The notes under the pieces were generated by a model that was not told the origin of the DNA, did not search any database, and saw only the letters and a list, made by a program, of their open reading frames with translations. DNA of 46,723 nucleotides from Trebouxia sp. TZW2008 (lineage: Eukaryota; Chlorophyta; Trebouxiophyceae; Trebouxiales; Trebouxiaceae). The translations under genes were made by a program, and so were the position numbers. The DNA lies in the NCBI GenBank assembly GCA_002118135.1, contig BDIU01000247.1, forward strand, positions 1-46,723, read 5' to 3'. Positions 11,438-21,946 of this stretch are shown here, piece by piece (within the stretch, counting starts at the first letter, position 1; every line of letters begins with the position of its first letter).

Positions 11438-12158
11438 AACAAGAATTTCATGCCATGCTGATTTGCCGTCCAGCCAGTGCACTATTTACCACCTACTTTG
11501 TTCTATTCAAGAAAGAGGCAATGATGATGCATGCATGCCTGCGAGTCCAAGCTGTGGTCATGAGGCCTTCAACGGATGCTGCCTCCTGAATGTTGGGCTT
11601 CATCGCTTGTGACTCTCAACAGATAGTGAACTGGACAACCTTAGGACCTTTGATGGGTATATCCACTCACTGCACGTATGCATAGCAATGCTAGTATGGT
11701 TCATGCAGATCCAACAACTTGATGCTTGTCAAGTTGATCACAATTTTAGCAACAAGGTCTGGACACCACGAATCATCATCATAGTAAGCTGCTGATTGTG
11801 AAGCATTGGGACAGAGACCCCTTGACTCCTATGCAGAAACTCCACAGTTTCGCACAAGATGCAACCAAGCTTGCGCCAATGAATCTCGTCAGCACTAGTG
11901 TTAGCAAGGCAAATATAGACAAGTGTGTTGACAAAAAGTTGTAACGCAGGAATCTCAAGGAACAGAACCTTATCTGCATGTCAGAAAGTAAAGTGAGATT
12001 GCAGTGCCGTAGTGGTCAGATGCTACACTCGTGTCGCAAAACATCGTCGGGAACTCGACTAGTATGCGTGATTGGAAGGCGAAGGCATGCCTGCAGACAG
12101 CTGAATGCTTCTGTGTGGATTCGGCAGCATGTAAGTGAAGATGTAAATATGGTTGTAG
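11438..12158. other. Convergent 3' regions, no gene seen
   Basis: This interval lies between the stop codons of the KxDL-like gene (plus) and the oxidase gene (minus). It should hold both 3' untranslated regions. A TGTAA word, the usual chlorophyte polyadenylation signal, lies on the plus strand near 11940. No further coding signal was recognised. Confidence 0.4.
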
Positions 12159-15100
12159 CTATAGCATGGAAGCAGGATATGTCATGACAAGATCTTTGCT
12201 GATGTCTTTGAGGCTACTGCAGCCCGCAAGCACCATTGCCAGCTCCAATTCGCGTCTCAACAAGTCCAATATTCTCTCAACACCCTTCTGACCATCAAGA
12301 GCCAGACCAAACATGACAGGCCGTCCAAGCAGCACTGCATCTGCGCCCAATGCCAATGCCTGTACAATACAGAGAACGATTCTGAATCACTGTTGTTGCG
12401 TGATGCCAAAGGCCTAGTGATGGGCATACAGTCCCTGCTGAACTGATGTGAAGTCTGACAGCAGCACATCATTTACAACATTTTGCAAGTACAGCAGGGC
12501 TCTCAAACGGAAAGAGACAAGGTTTTGCCATTAGGTGTCAGACTCGGAGCCTTTTAAAAGCAGCACGAGATGATGCTCAACATGACACAGTCAAGCGAGT
12601 AGTCTGTTGCAGTCTGTTTCTCAGAATCTCTTGCTTGGGACATTGTCATGCTGCAACAGTCAAAGCCTGCTTGTCATTGCTTGTCAAGTTTGTGAATGTG
12701 GCTTTGGGATCAGCAACCAAGTAGTAACTTGGAGAGGGAGAAAACGCTTCAGAAGCTGACCTTGAGTACATCTGTCCCTCGTCTTATACCTCCATCCATG
12801 AGCAGGGGCACTCTGTTACCGATAGCTCGCCTTACTGAGGCAACCATATCTAGTGGGGCAGGGCTGTGGTCCAGCTGGCGCCCTCCATGATTGGACAGCA
12901 CAATGCCATCAACCCCAGCATCTACTGCACTCCTAGCATCACTGGGGCTCAGTACACCCTGTGAGGGGCATGATCAGTATTGCAACAGGCTAGTGCAATT
13001 CAAGGCTTCAAATCCCCTAAAGGAAACAATAGAAGAGGATTGTAAGTCACAAGAGAGAAGATTGCATTCTCAAATCCATGTAATAATGACTGAGAAGGCA
13101 AAAGGTGGGAATGTTTGGTGTCTACTGAAGTGTAGGCCAGACTTGCTGAGCATGTGGTAAACTTCAGCGACCTGACAGACGAAAGTGATCTTTGCAGAAT
13201 GTTCTTCTATAGTGAAGGGGACACAGAAGCAGGGCATCAGCTGCTTGCAATTAACAAAGCGCCTGTCATGTATCCTTGTGGCGTGTCATCGACGTATGTT
13301 TTACGCCAGCTGCACATCAAAAAGCTGAGTCGCAATTGGGGAGTGTTCGTTGCCACAATGTAACAGCACACCTTGCATACATGGTAGATGATGTCTTACA
13401 ATCTAAATTGCAATCAATTATCTGCCTCAGCCATTGAGTCAAGTCAAGCAGATCTGAAGCTGTTTGCTGCTGAGGATGTGCTGAGCTGCGCTGTGCTTGC
13501 GTACATGTTCACGAAACATATGCATGCAAAACAGTGCAGGATGCATGGTGAGAGTTGCAAAAACAAGTGTTGGACAGCAAGCATACAGATGTGCTGCCTG
13601 TGTGTGAGGACAAAGGATTGGCCTGTACCTTGACGAAAAGAGGCATGTCTGTTACTGTGCGGACCCACGCCACAAAGTCCCAGGTCAAGGTGTCATCCAT
13701 GTTGGAGTTGAAAATGTTGACAGTGCCAGCTGCACTGATTCTGTCATGAGGCTGTATTCTCAGGGAAAGGTCTCTTAGGTTCTCATATGCTAGGTCATCC
13801 CTGATTTTGTACCTGTTGCAACCACTCAACCCTGAATTGCCTTTGGACAGAACTGTTTGGAGACAGTCCACTGCCTGTGTATGCATTGAGCATACATGGT
13901 CATGACGCCTCAGTACAACTGTGGAGTGATGATGATGATGATGATGATGATGGACAGCCAACATCAAGCATCTCAAGCAGAAGTTTCACAGCAGCGTTTG
14001 CCTGCACACTTGAACAAGGTGCAATCAGTGTACAATATAGGTAGGTTTGCAGTTGGTCTGTCACACTTTCAGTCTCAGAGTGGGTGCAACACATGGCGCT
14101 GCACAGCCACAATAGAAGCAAAGAAGAGAAGGGCAAAGGCTGACTCACTTGTTTCGCTCATCTACTTCTCTGTTGCCTACTCTTGGCGAGTCTACAGTGA
14201 CCATGAGAGCAGCATAGCCAGCCTTTTTGGCTCCTGCAATGCCAGTATCAAATCAAAATCTGGCCCTGCAGCTAAACACATTTGCGTCTGTATGTTGCAA
14301 GCAGTTGCAGCGTGAGCATTGGCGCTATCATGCCTGCATTCAGTGTTGAAGAAGCAGATTTTACTCAATCACAAAAGAGTGTTGTGAAAGAAAGGTAATC
14401 TCATCTAATTGAGGCATGAGACTGTTTGTTTTATTATTTTAGAAGGTTTTTATAATCTATATGTGGATAATCACACACTTGATTGTAAAAAAGAAGTTTT
14501 ACAACCTAAATAAACAAGATTAAAAAGAGGGAATGTACATGAAAGCAACAAAANNCAAAAAGCCTAATGAAACTAAAAAACACATAGAGACTAAAACCTC
14601 CAAACCCAGTTAGAACAAGAAATTCGTTACAAAAAGTTTTCCCTTTCTTTCCAACGAATGGTTATACTCTAAATGGAAAGTTTTAAAACGGGGTTTACCC
14701 TTAATAAAAAAGTCCCTTNNTATCTTCCACTCTCTTGATTCTGTTTCTTAAACCCTTCCTGTTCTTCTCTTTAAGAGCTCTAATGAGAGATTTCTTGAGC
14801 TTCAAACCAAAGGCCCAGTAAACGGCGGCCGTAACTCTAAAAGTAGNNNNNNNNNNNNNNNGCTATATGCTGGAAACTCTCGAAAATGGTACAAAGAGTA
14901 CCACTAACTTCCACTACGACCCTTCATTCAATCTGTATCAAAAGTGTGATGAGGTCTCTGTCTTTCTGTACATACAGTTGGAAGATGAGCATCAGTGAGC
15001 CCTGATCAAGACTGTTACATTAATCCTATTTTGTTACATGAGGGCACTTACTTTGGATCAGCGAGGCAGTAAAGTCTCTGTCTTTCTGTACATACAATTG

Positions 15101-17507
15101 GAAGATGAGCAGCGGCGAGCCCTGGCTAGCTTCAGCCACACCCTCTAAGCTTGTTGTTCCCATGGTTGACACAACCTGCAACAAACAAACGGTTGCTCAG
15201 GCAGCTTAGGAAATTCAGTACAGATTGTGCACAGTCATGGATGAACTGAAATGAATCTGGCATCAGTCCTCGCAATAGCAGGGGGCTAGATGAGACGATG
15301 GAGGTTTTGGCTTTGACTGCTGCCCGGGCAGTGGTAGGCTCACCAGCCTTGTGGGCCATGCATGACTGCCTTACATTGGCTTATATATGTTGACATATGT
15401 TGAGCTGTTAGATGCCCTTGCAGATCATGATCAGCGAAATTTCTGTACAATCTTGGATGAACTGATCATGAGGGGAACCTTGCGAACAGTTCTTGCAACA
15501 GCAAAGGGCTGGGCAGCTGGCCATGGAGGTGTTGGCTTTGACTGCAGCCCGAGCAGTGGCAGGTTTGCCAGCCTTGTGGGCCATGCATGACTGCCTAACA
15601 TTGGCTTATATATGTTGAAATATGTTGAGCTGATTAGATGCCGTTGCAGTCCATGATCAGAAGAATCTTGCGAACAATTCTTGCAATAGCAAGGGGCAGG
15701 GCGGCTGACCATGGAGGTGTTTGCGTTGACTGCTGCCCGGGCGGTGGCGGGCTCCCCAGCCTTGTGGGCCATCAGCATGGCAGACATGGGCGCCACCAGC
15801 ACTGGCATTGACAGCTTCCTGCCTGCACCCATTGCAACATCACTTCAGGTACCGGTGACACAGTGATAGCTCTGTGCCAGCAAGTCTGCACGGCATGGAC
15901 AGCCTCCTGCCCATTGCAACTCTGTCTTGTACATCAAGTGGCTGTTGTGATTGCTCTGTGCAATTATGTGCCGGCACTGACAGCTCTTTACCTGCATCTA
16001 TTCTGTGACATAAAGGATTGATCTGACTCGTAGTCAGTGGGGAACTTCTGCCAAAAACAACGGGTGGCAACAGCACGTTGTGCAACACCAGCAGCCTCAT
16101 GCAACTGCTGCCGCATGCATCATCAGCGTCATCAATGTCATAATCATGTCATCGTCATGTCATCATCATGTCATCATCATGTCATCATCATTATCAGGTA
16201 TATGGTTGCTCATGAAATTCCATGACCCTGCTAGGTGCACATGGACGTACTGCACTGCCTGTTCCTTGTTCACCAACCATGAAATGTTTCTGTTTTACAC
16301 ACTCATTGCTCTGTGCCCAGACTCATGCACTTTCTGAGCCCCCACCCAGGCAAAATCTGCTGCTGCCCAATGATGTGCTTGGAAAGCAGGCACATTTGAT
16401 GCGTGTGTCCTAAAGCTGACAGTAGAAATGGCGTAAGTGAAAAGCAGATTGGAGGCCAACCATTGCTTTTTAGCTGCATGAACAGATGGGCATCCAACCT
16501 GCTTTCCTGCTACACCAGCGCTGACTCCAGCTCCAGCACATCAGCTGTAGTACAATGCCCTGAAATGTGGTCTACTGCTGTTCATGGCCACCAAAGCAAG
16601 CTGCTGGCTGCTGGCTGCTTGCTGCATTGATTAAAGTGTGCATGCGACACATGGAGGCAAAATCACAGGGGCTAAGAGATTTGAGCAAATGCTTCGAATG
16701 GACTTGTCAGTGATGGGAATGCCTTCATGACATTTGATGCATGCAAGCAATGGTTTTTCCTGCGACTCTATGGGACACAACTGCCTGGAGAAGTTGGGAA
16801 AGTTGTGGCACAAATGGGTTCACGTGATGTCTGAAGCCTCTCCAGAATTCAGCTGGCATTTCACAGGAGCAAAGGCAGAGATTGCTGAGGCATGTATACC
16901 ATAGTAGCATTGACTTGGGTACGGCAATTTGGGGTCAGCAAATTCGACACGTGAGTCTCGGTGTCCGCCAAAGCACAACACGCGTGTCAACCTGCCCTAG
17001 TATGCAGAATGATAGGGTTTAGGCTGAAAACATGCAATTTCAGGGTTGTTTTCAAACATTATTGCATTACTGAACCCTTTGCCGTATTTATCACCAGACG
17101 CGGCGTGTCTGCGTGTCGGCGAATCTGACACATGTGTCCCGATGTCCAACATTGAAAAGTGCCAAGTCAATGCTACTGTGATGTATACTTGTCAATGGGT
17201 TGACCAAGCAAGCATACCTAGAAGCTCATATGTAAGGTCAATGTTGGCCACATTGACCATGACCTTTGGCACCAACCTGAGCCTCTGAAATGCCTCACGG
17301 TTGTCTCTTAATGTTGTGTTGGTGTCAGAGCCAGTTTTGAAGTAATCATGCACCTGCATGCCATGCAATTAGCTAGTATGAAGCTTAAGCCATGAATGGG
17401 CAAGCTTTTGGACAGTAGGGGGTTTCTTGACTTACAGCTTTCGGCAGCACTTTCTCTGCTAGATCTTCTACCTCTTCAAGGTTGTAGAACTTTGGATCCT
17501 CAGCCAT
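12159..17507 (-). CDS. GOX: FMN-dependent (S)-2-hydroxyacid oxidase (glycolate/lactate oxidase family), 8 exons, 370 aa
   Basis: It oxidises glycolate or L-lactate to the 2-oxo acid with O2, giving H2O2; in photosynthetic cells this serves photorespiration or lactate use. Exons: 17507-17436, 17353-17218, 15822-15710, 15175-15052, 14233-14149, 13812-13629, 12958-12761, 12359-12159; all phases agree. Active-site residues are present: Tyr28 (HDYFKTG), Tyr135 (FQLYV), Asp and Arg in [10 protein letters not shown], Lys238 (FVKG), His262 and Arg265 (SNHGGRQLD), and the FMN phosphate site [10 protein letters not shown]. Where plant glycolate oxidase has Trp108 (SSWATSS) this protein has Met112 (STMGTTS), so substrate preference may differ. 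It ends SML, close to a PTS1 peroxisomal signal. Length matches the family (about 370). Introns carry copies of exons 3 and 4 and an organelle-like block. Confidence 0.95.
13927..13953. repeat. (ATG)n microsatellite
   Basis: About eight tandem ATG/GAT triplets in the intron between exons 5 and 6 of the oxidase gene. Confidence 0.9.
14390..14861. other. AT-rich, N-gapped block ending in an organelle/bacterial-type LSU rRNA sequence
   Basis: Composition changes sharply to AT-rich and loses the TGCA words seen everywhere else. Three runs of N (14554-14555, 14719-14720, 14847-14861) fall only here. At about 14815-14839 the plus strand carries CAGTAAACGGCGGCCGTAAC, the universally conserved bacterial/organellar 23S rRNA sequence just before the Escherichia coli 1917-1931 region, followed by TCTAA. 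The expected CGGTCC does not follow; AAAAGTAG and then N do. The block lies in an intron of the oxidase gene. It may be an organelle-to-nucleus insertion or a gap filled with organelle or contaminant reads. Confidence 0.6.
14925..15010 (-). repeat. Decayed downstream copy of oxidase exon 4
   Basis: The minus strand reads [20 protein letters not shown], a copy of exon 4 ([20 protein letters not shown]) 120 bp further along the transcript. It lacks the upstream [11 protein letters not shown] part and runs into a stop, with no matching donor. Confidence 0.85.
15285..16010 (-). repeat. Copies of oxidase exon 3: two downstream 3'-half copies and two short upstream fragments
   Basis: The functional exon 3 is 15822-15710. 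Two copies of its 3' half ([40 protein letters not shown]) lie at about 15358-15290 and 15584-15520, within longer units that also share intron sequence such as GCATGACTGCCT. The GTGGGCCAT landmark lies at 15351, 15576 and 15764. The functional donor ATG|GTCAGC is damaged in both copies. Upstream, two short echoes of the 5' end (AMGRRLSMP near 15900-15925; [11 protein letters not shown] near 15970-16000) are also visible. Confidence 0.85.
16125..16200. repeat. CAT/GTCATCATCAT microsatellite
   Basis: Imperfect tandem repeats of about 11 bases (GTCATCATCAT) and CAT triplets in the intron upstream of oxidase exon 3. Confidence 0.85.
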
Positions 17508-17948
17508 ACTTGCCTGCAGATGTGTACACTGGTGCTAGTGCATGCAGGCCTTTCAAAATTCGAAATGCATGCCAAGCATGAACCACAATGCCGGCTCACA
17601 ATACCTTGCGCAAAAATTCAAATACGAGGCGCTGCTAAAGTTGCTGTGCTGTGCTTGCAGCGCGTCTGTATGCACCAGTGTCGACTGGTACCTGGATTGC
17701 AAAGTTGGCTCACGCTGCTCCGGCGTTGATATGTAAAGCAATCCACCCAAAATCACGCACTCAGATGCAAAGGACGGTTTTGTGTGATTTGTCGCGCCAT
17801 TGCGGATACACGTAGCCTTTCCAAGTTGTTGAACGAAACGCTTGCTGCATGTCAAGCGTTTTCGAGCGTTTCACGTTTTACAGACTGCAGTGTTGACAGC
17901 TGCGTAGACCTGTCGACTGGTTGAATGGATTGCTAAAAGCTCGCCTGT
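17508..17948. promoter_or_regulatory. Divergent 5' interval, oxidase and 463-aa gene
   Basis: These 441 bp separate the two start codons and must hold both promoters. The sequence contains several CGTTTT/AACG-type words and fewer TGCA words than the introns. No TATA box or known element stands out. Confidence 0.35.
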
Positions 17949-20900
17949 ATGATGCGCCATCTTCTGTTTGCAGATGCTTTAGCCGGCATGGCGATCAGAT
18001 CAGCCGTCAGCTCTGCAGGTTTTGCTTCCAAAGCAGCAAGGAAACGCGTCCAGCAAGTAAGCTCCCTCTGTGTCTGGCAGCTGCACCTTCAGATGGATTG
18101 CCTTCAACCAAACGCGAGCGCTAGGCTGCTTGATCATGCACGAGTGCTCCGTTTGACCGTACTTGAAGCAGTAACGTTCACACAACACAGTATGCACAAT
18201 CCGCCCAGCGGCATCTCACACTCGTTCAAGGCAGGGGCACAGCAAGCTTGCCTGTCACGCGCAGAAGAATAGTGAATAATCACACCGGCATTGTCGGTAT
18301 CAATTCCTGCTGGGTCTGTAAGACAACAACATATATCTCAACACTGTTTGATGGTTGTTCTTGCAGCAACAGGTGTTTCCTTTCACAAAGGCCTTGGCAG
18401 CCTTTGTAGAGAGGATGACCTCTTCAAGTGTGCACCCAGATGCCGCCACAGGCGAGCTCAATGACAAGTCCCTGGCAAAAGTGCTGGACTTTGTCAAATC
18501 ACTGGCAAAACCTAGTAGTGCATACCCAGCAGCCATGGCAGAGAACATTACTTTTGTGATCAGGTCAGCACATAGTCGCAAGAGCCTGAATGTGCCCATA
18601 TCTGTACTGTCGTACATACAAACATGGAGGCATGAGTGGCACCATTGACAACTGCAGCACACACTGCAAGGACCCTTCTTTCTCATGTCATCATTTCTGA
18701 AGAAGTGGGCGCCACTTACATGCCCCAAGACTTAGGCACGGCGCATGACTGAGCACGAGCTGCATGATTTGAATCATACACATTGCTCAGTGCATGGAGT
18801 TAAGTTCCAGTATATCAAGTGCCAGCCAGTCACATATTGTTCCTGAGACATGGTGCAACCCAGCCAAGCTCGTGTTGATGCAATTTGGTCCAGTCATCTT
18901 GACATGCTATCAGAGGGCACTAACATCGTGCAGACTGGAGTTGCTTTGTGAAGTATTTGTTGCATTGGGAGTCGACACTCACTGCGTATTGTGAATACAC
19001 CTGCAAATGTCACACGGCTCAGGCGTGGGTTCTTGTTTGATTCCGTGAGAATCAGGTGAGAGATGTTAGGGCAATGCAGTCACTGCTGGTTTTGGTGCAG
19101 GGATCAGCAGTCTGGCAAAGCACACAGGGTAAGCACATTGCTGCGGACCACTGGTGGGGACTGCAGTCAAGCTGTGGGGAAGAGCATGGCCAGCTTGTTT
19201 GCTGGAGCTGGCACGCCATCGCTGTTCTATTGGGATGAAGGCATGTGGCAGCTCTCCAACAAACCAGCAGGTACTTGACCCTTGAGCTCTGCTCCATGCC
19301 AAGCTAAGCTGACCTTGACACAAGTATGCAGGATGTCTCATGGTCCAATACAGCAATGCGGCATGATGTACATTCCTTTGCATGGCAACACTTGACAACA
19401 CTCTGGCACGCAGCTCAGAATTGACATCCACTGCTTGCTTTTGTGAACGTCCTGGTTTTGAGGACAATGCAAGCATCTTTCTACTGTAAGGCTGCTCATG
19501 TATGTTCACAGCTGTTTTGCGGTCACTCATGATATGACCGCTGCTGCCGCACAGATGAGGCTACAGTACAAGATACAAGGCCCAATGCTGCAGGAGCAGG
19601 GCGCACTGAAGCATGAATGGTCACTGCTTTCTTGAAGTCACTATGAACAATCACATGCTGATGACTGCCGCTCTTACACAGATGAAGCTACAGTGCAAGA
19701 TGCCAGGGCCAAAGCCGCAGCAGCGGGGGTGCCGTCCTCTGATCCCATGACCCTCCAAGAGCTAGAGGCTGTACAAGCCAGGATGGATGCAAAAAAAGCA
19801 CAAGCCTCTCAATCACCAGGCAAACTAGCCCAAACACCATTCACAGACGCAAGTTTCAGGGACTTGCCAGGCATATTGCAAGCCTTCCAACCAGCAGGCA
19901 AACTAGCACAAGCGCCAATCACAGATGCGAGCTTCCGAGACTTGCCGAACATGACACATGATGCTGAAAGCGCTGAGGCAGCACAGAATTTGCCAAGCAT
20001 TGGAAAAGATGCTGAAACTCTTGAGCTGGCACAAAGAGACAGATTCAGTGATGCCAGCAGACATGAAGCAGCAACAAATGATGTCGCTGCTGGGCTGACT
20101 CAGAGAGACAGTTTCAGTGATGCCAGCAGACATGCAGCAACAGCAAGTGAGCTTGCTACAAGCTCAGGCAGAGAAGGGACACAGGGCATTGAGCCTTTGG
20201 CAGGGCTAGGAAGGGAAGGGCCTGAGGCTGTTGCAGGCTTCAGCCCTGATGAGGAGGCAGCACTGCAAGCGCAGGGAGTTGACCTGCCAGCTTTGAAGGT
20301 ATGTGCTGTGGAATCAAATCCCGTTGAGGTTTAGCAAGCCTACTGATCAGCTTGCTGGGTTACAGGCTTGCTTGCTTCGTCCATTCACTGCTGTGTATGC
20401 ATCTGGGGCAGCAACTTTGAGCCAGCTCAGAAGGCTCAGAGGCACCCTTGGCAGACTGTCACATTTCTGGGGAGCTGATACAACATACGTCGCATCTCAT
20501 GAGCAACCAGTCCCTAGCCGACGTTTGTCATGGGAGGCTGCTTGTGACATACGTCAGAATGAACGTCTTGCTTGTCCCCTAAAACACTCAATGAGTTGTG
20601 TTTGCACCAGTATGGCAGCATTGCATCATGAGCTGAGCCCATCTCAAATATCATTTGATTGTACAGATCACACAAAGCCTGTTTCAGCAAAACGCAATTA
20701 TATCAGCCCACAGAGTGAGAGCAAGTGCAGGTCACAAAGCACATGAATCTTGTTGCAGGCTCAAATCAAGAAACTTGCACCATTGCTGGCAGCTCTGGCA
20801 GCAGTTCCTTGGATAGATCCAGCGCTTGAGGATGGGCAAAGGGTGCCCTTCATCAAGAGCACTGTGTTGGATGAAGTTGAAGGCATGGGTGAGTTTTACG

Positions 20901-21312
20901 AAGGCTAGGGTAGACATTACATTCAGCATGCACATGCCAAGATTTCATGTAGCCCGCAGCTTGTCACAGATGTATATCCACAATTGCATGCTGTTGGCGT
21001 TTTGTTTAGAGCATGGCATTTGCCAAGACTGATTGCCCCCAAATTTGTCACTTCCAGTCTGGGTGCATCTTCATGTGTTGCAGGTGCAAGCATGTGCAAA
21101 CATTTGATCCTGCTGTATGAGCTTGTCGCATGTTTCTTGCAGGGTGGGATGTGCGAGGAGGTGTCACTCGTTTGTGGGCTGGAGAGAGAAACTTTGCAAA
21201 GCTGTTAGCTGACAAAGATCTAGGCTCTCGCCTCGCACTGCAGGCTGTGATAGACTTGACCAGCAAATTTGAACAGGACTTTGGCAAGAAACCATTCCAG
21301 GCTACGTCATAG
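17949..21312 (+). CDS. Protein of unknown family with probable organelle transit peptide and internal repeats, 6 exons, 463 aa
   Basis: Not recognised. Exons 17949-18056, 18367-18563, 19101-19270, 19682-20298, 20759-20888 and 21143-21312 join in consistent phase; acceptors are (T)GCAG or ACAG. The N terminus (MMRHLLFADALAGMAIRS, then SKAARKR) is Arg/Ala/Ser-rich without acidic residues, as in mitochondrial or plastid leaders. The middle (about residues 200-320) is low-complexity with two repeat pairs: KLAQTPFTDASFRDLP / KLAQAPITDASFRDLP and QRDRFSDASRH / QRDSFSDASRH. The C terminus is a compact charged domain (GMGWDVRGGVTRLWAGER, then LADKDLGSRLAL). Exon 2 has two possible acceptors six bases apart (GCAGCAACAG). 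A role at an organelle surface or matrix is only a guess from the leader. Confidence 0.7.
19545..19610 (+). repeat. Upstream copy of the exon 4 start of the 463-aa gene
   Basis: The sequence ACAGATGAGGCTACAGTACA repeats, 127 bp earlier, the true exon 4 acceptor and first codons (ACAGATGAAGCTACAGTGCA). It encodes DEATVQDTRPNAAGAG in frame and soon meets a stop, so it is a decoy or relic acceptor. Confidence 0.8.
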
Positions 21313-21946
21313 CTTGTCATGCTGACTGGCTTTGTATACAATGCATGCAAGATGTGCGATTGCAATTGACTTGTTGATGCTTTTGGTCCTTCTTGCTGCA
21401 GCTGCTGCGAAGGGCTTGCTACATTGATCTTTGCATGTGCGCACTGTAACCGCCATGCATCATAAGGCCGTCTGAGCGTCAACGTAGAGAATGCTGCAAA
21501 ACACCAATTCATCCCGCACAAGCCACACCAATGACCTCAATGGATGAACAGGTCAGCTGGTGCATACTGAACCAGAAATTATGGATGGGTCACTGCGGGC
21601 TAGTCTTGATCAGAGGCAGGCAATAGTGCTGCGAGGCAAAGTGCCATCACCATGCCATGGTAAATATCGCATGCTCACAATTCATAACATACACAGTCCT
21701 GGCGGACAGCTGCCTCAGCTCTTCACATAGGCACAACGGTTCACCAGCACAAGCTGGTGCCACAGGGCTCAGATTTCCAGCCAAAGTCATCCACCACTGC
21801 TTTCAGATTAGTGCACCATGTAGCATTAGCTGATGACCAGCACAGCAACAAGCTGGCAAGGCAAAGATGGAAGTTGCAGAATCACAAGCATGCTATGCAG
21901 CGGAGCCTGAAGCAGTCAGCAGGGGAGTTTATGTTACAGGGGTGAT
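21313..21946. other. Convergent 3' regions, no gene seen
   Basis: Between the stop codons of the 463-aa gene (plus) and eL24 (minus). A TGTAA polyadenylation-type word lies on the plus strand near 21445, about 130 bases after the plus-strand stop. Another lies on the minus strand near 21938-21934, just after the eL24 stop. No coding motif was recognised. Confidence 0.4.

Noticed and set aside
20303..20746. 147-codon plus-strand open frame as an extra exon of the 463-aa gene
   Set aside because: It begins across the exon 4 donor (GTATGT) and is not needed; exons 4 and 5 join in phase without it.
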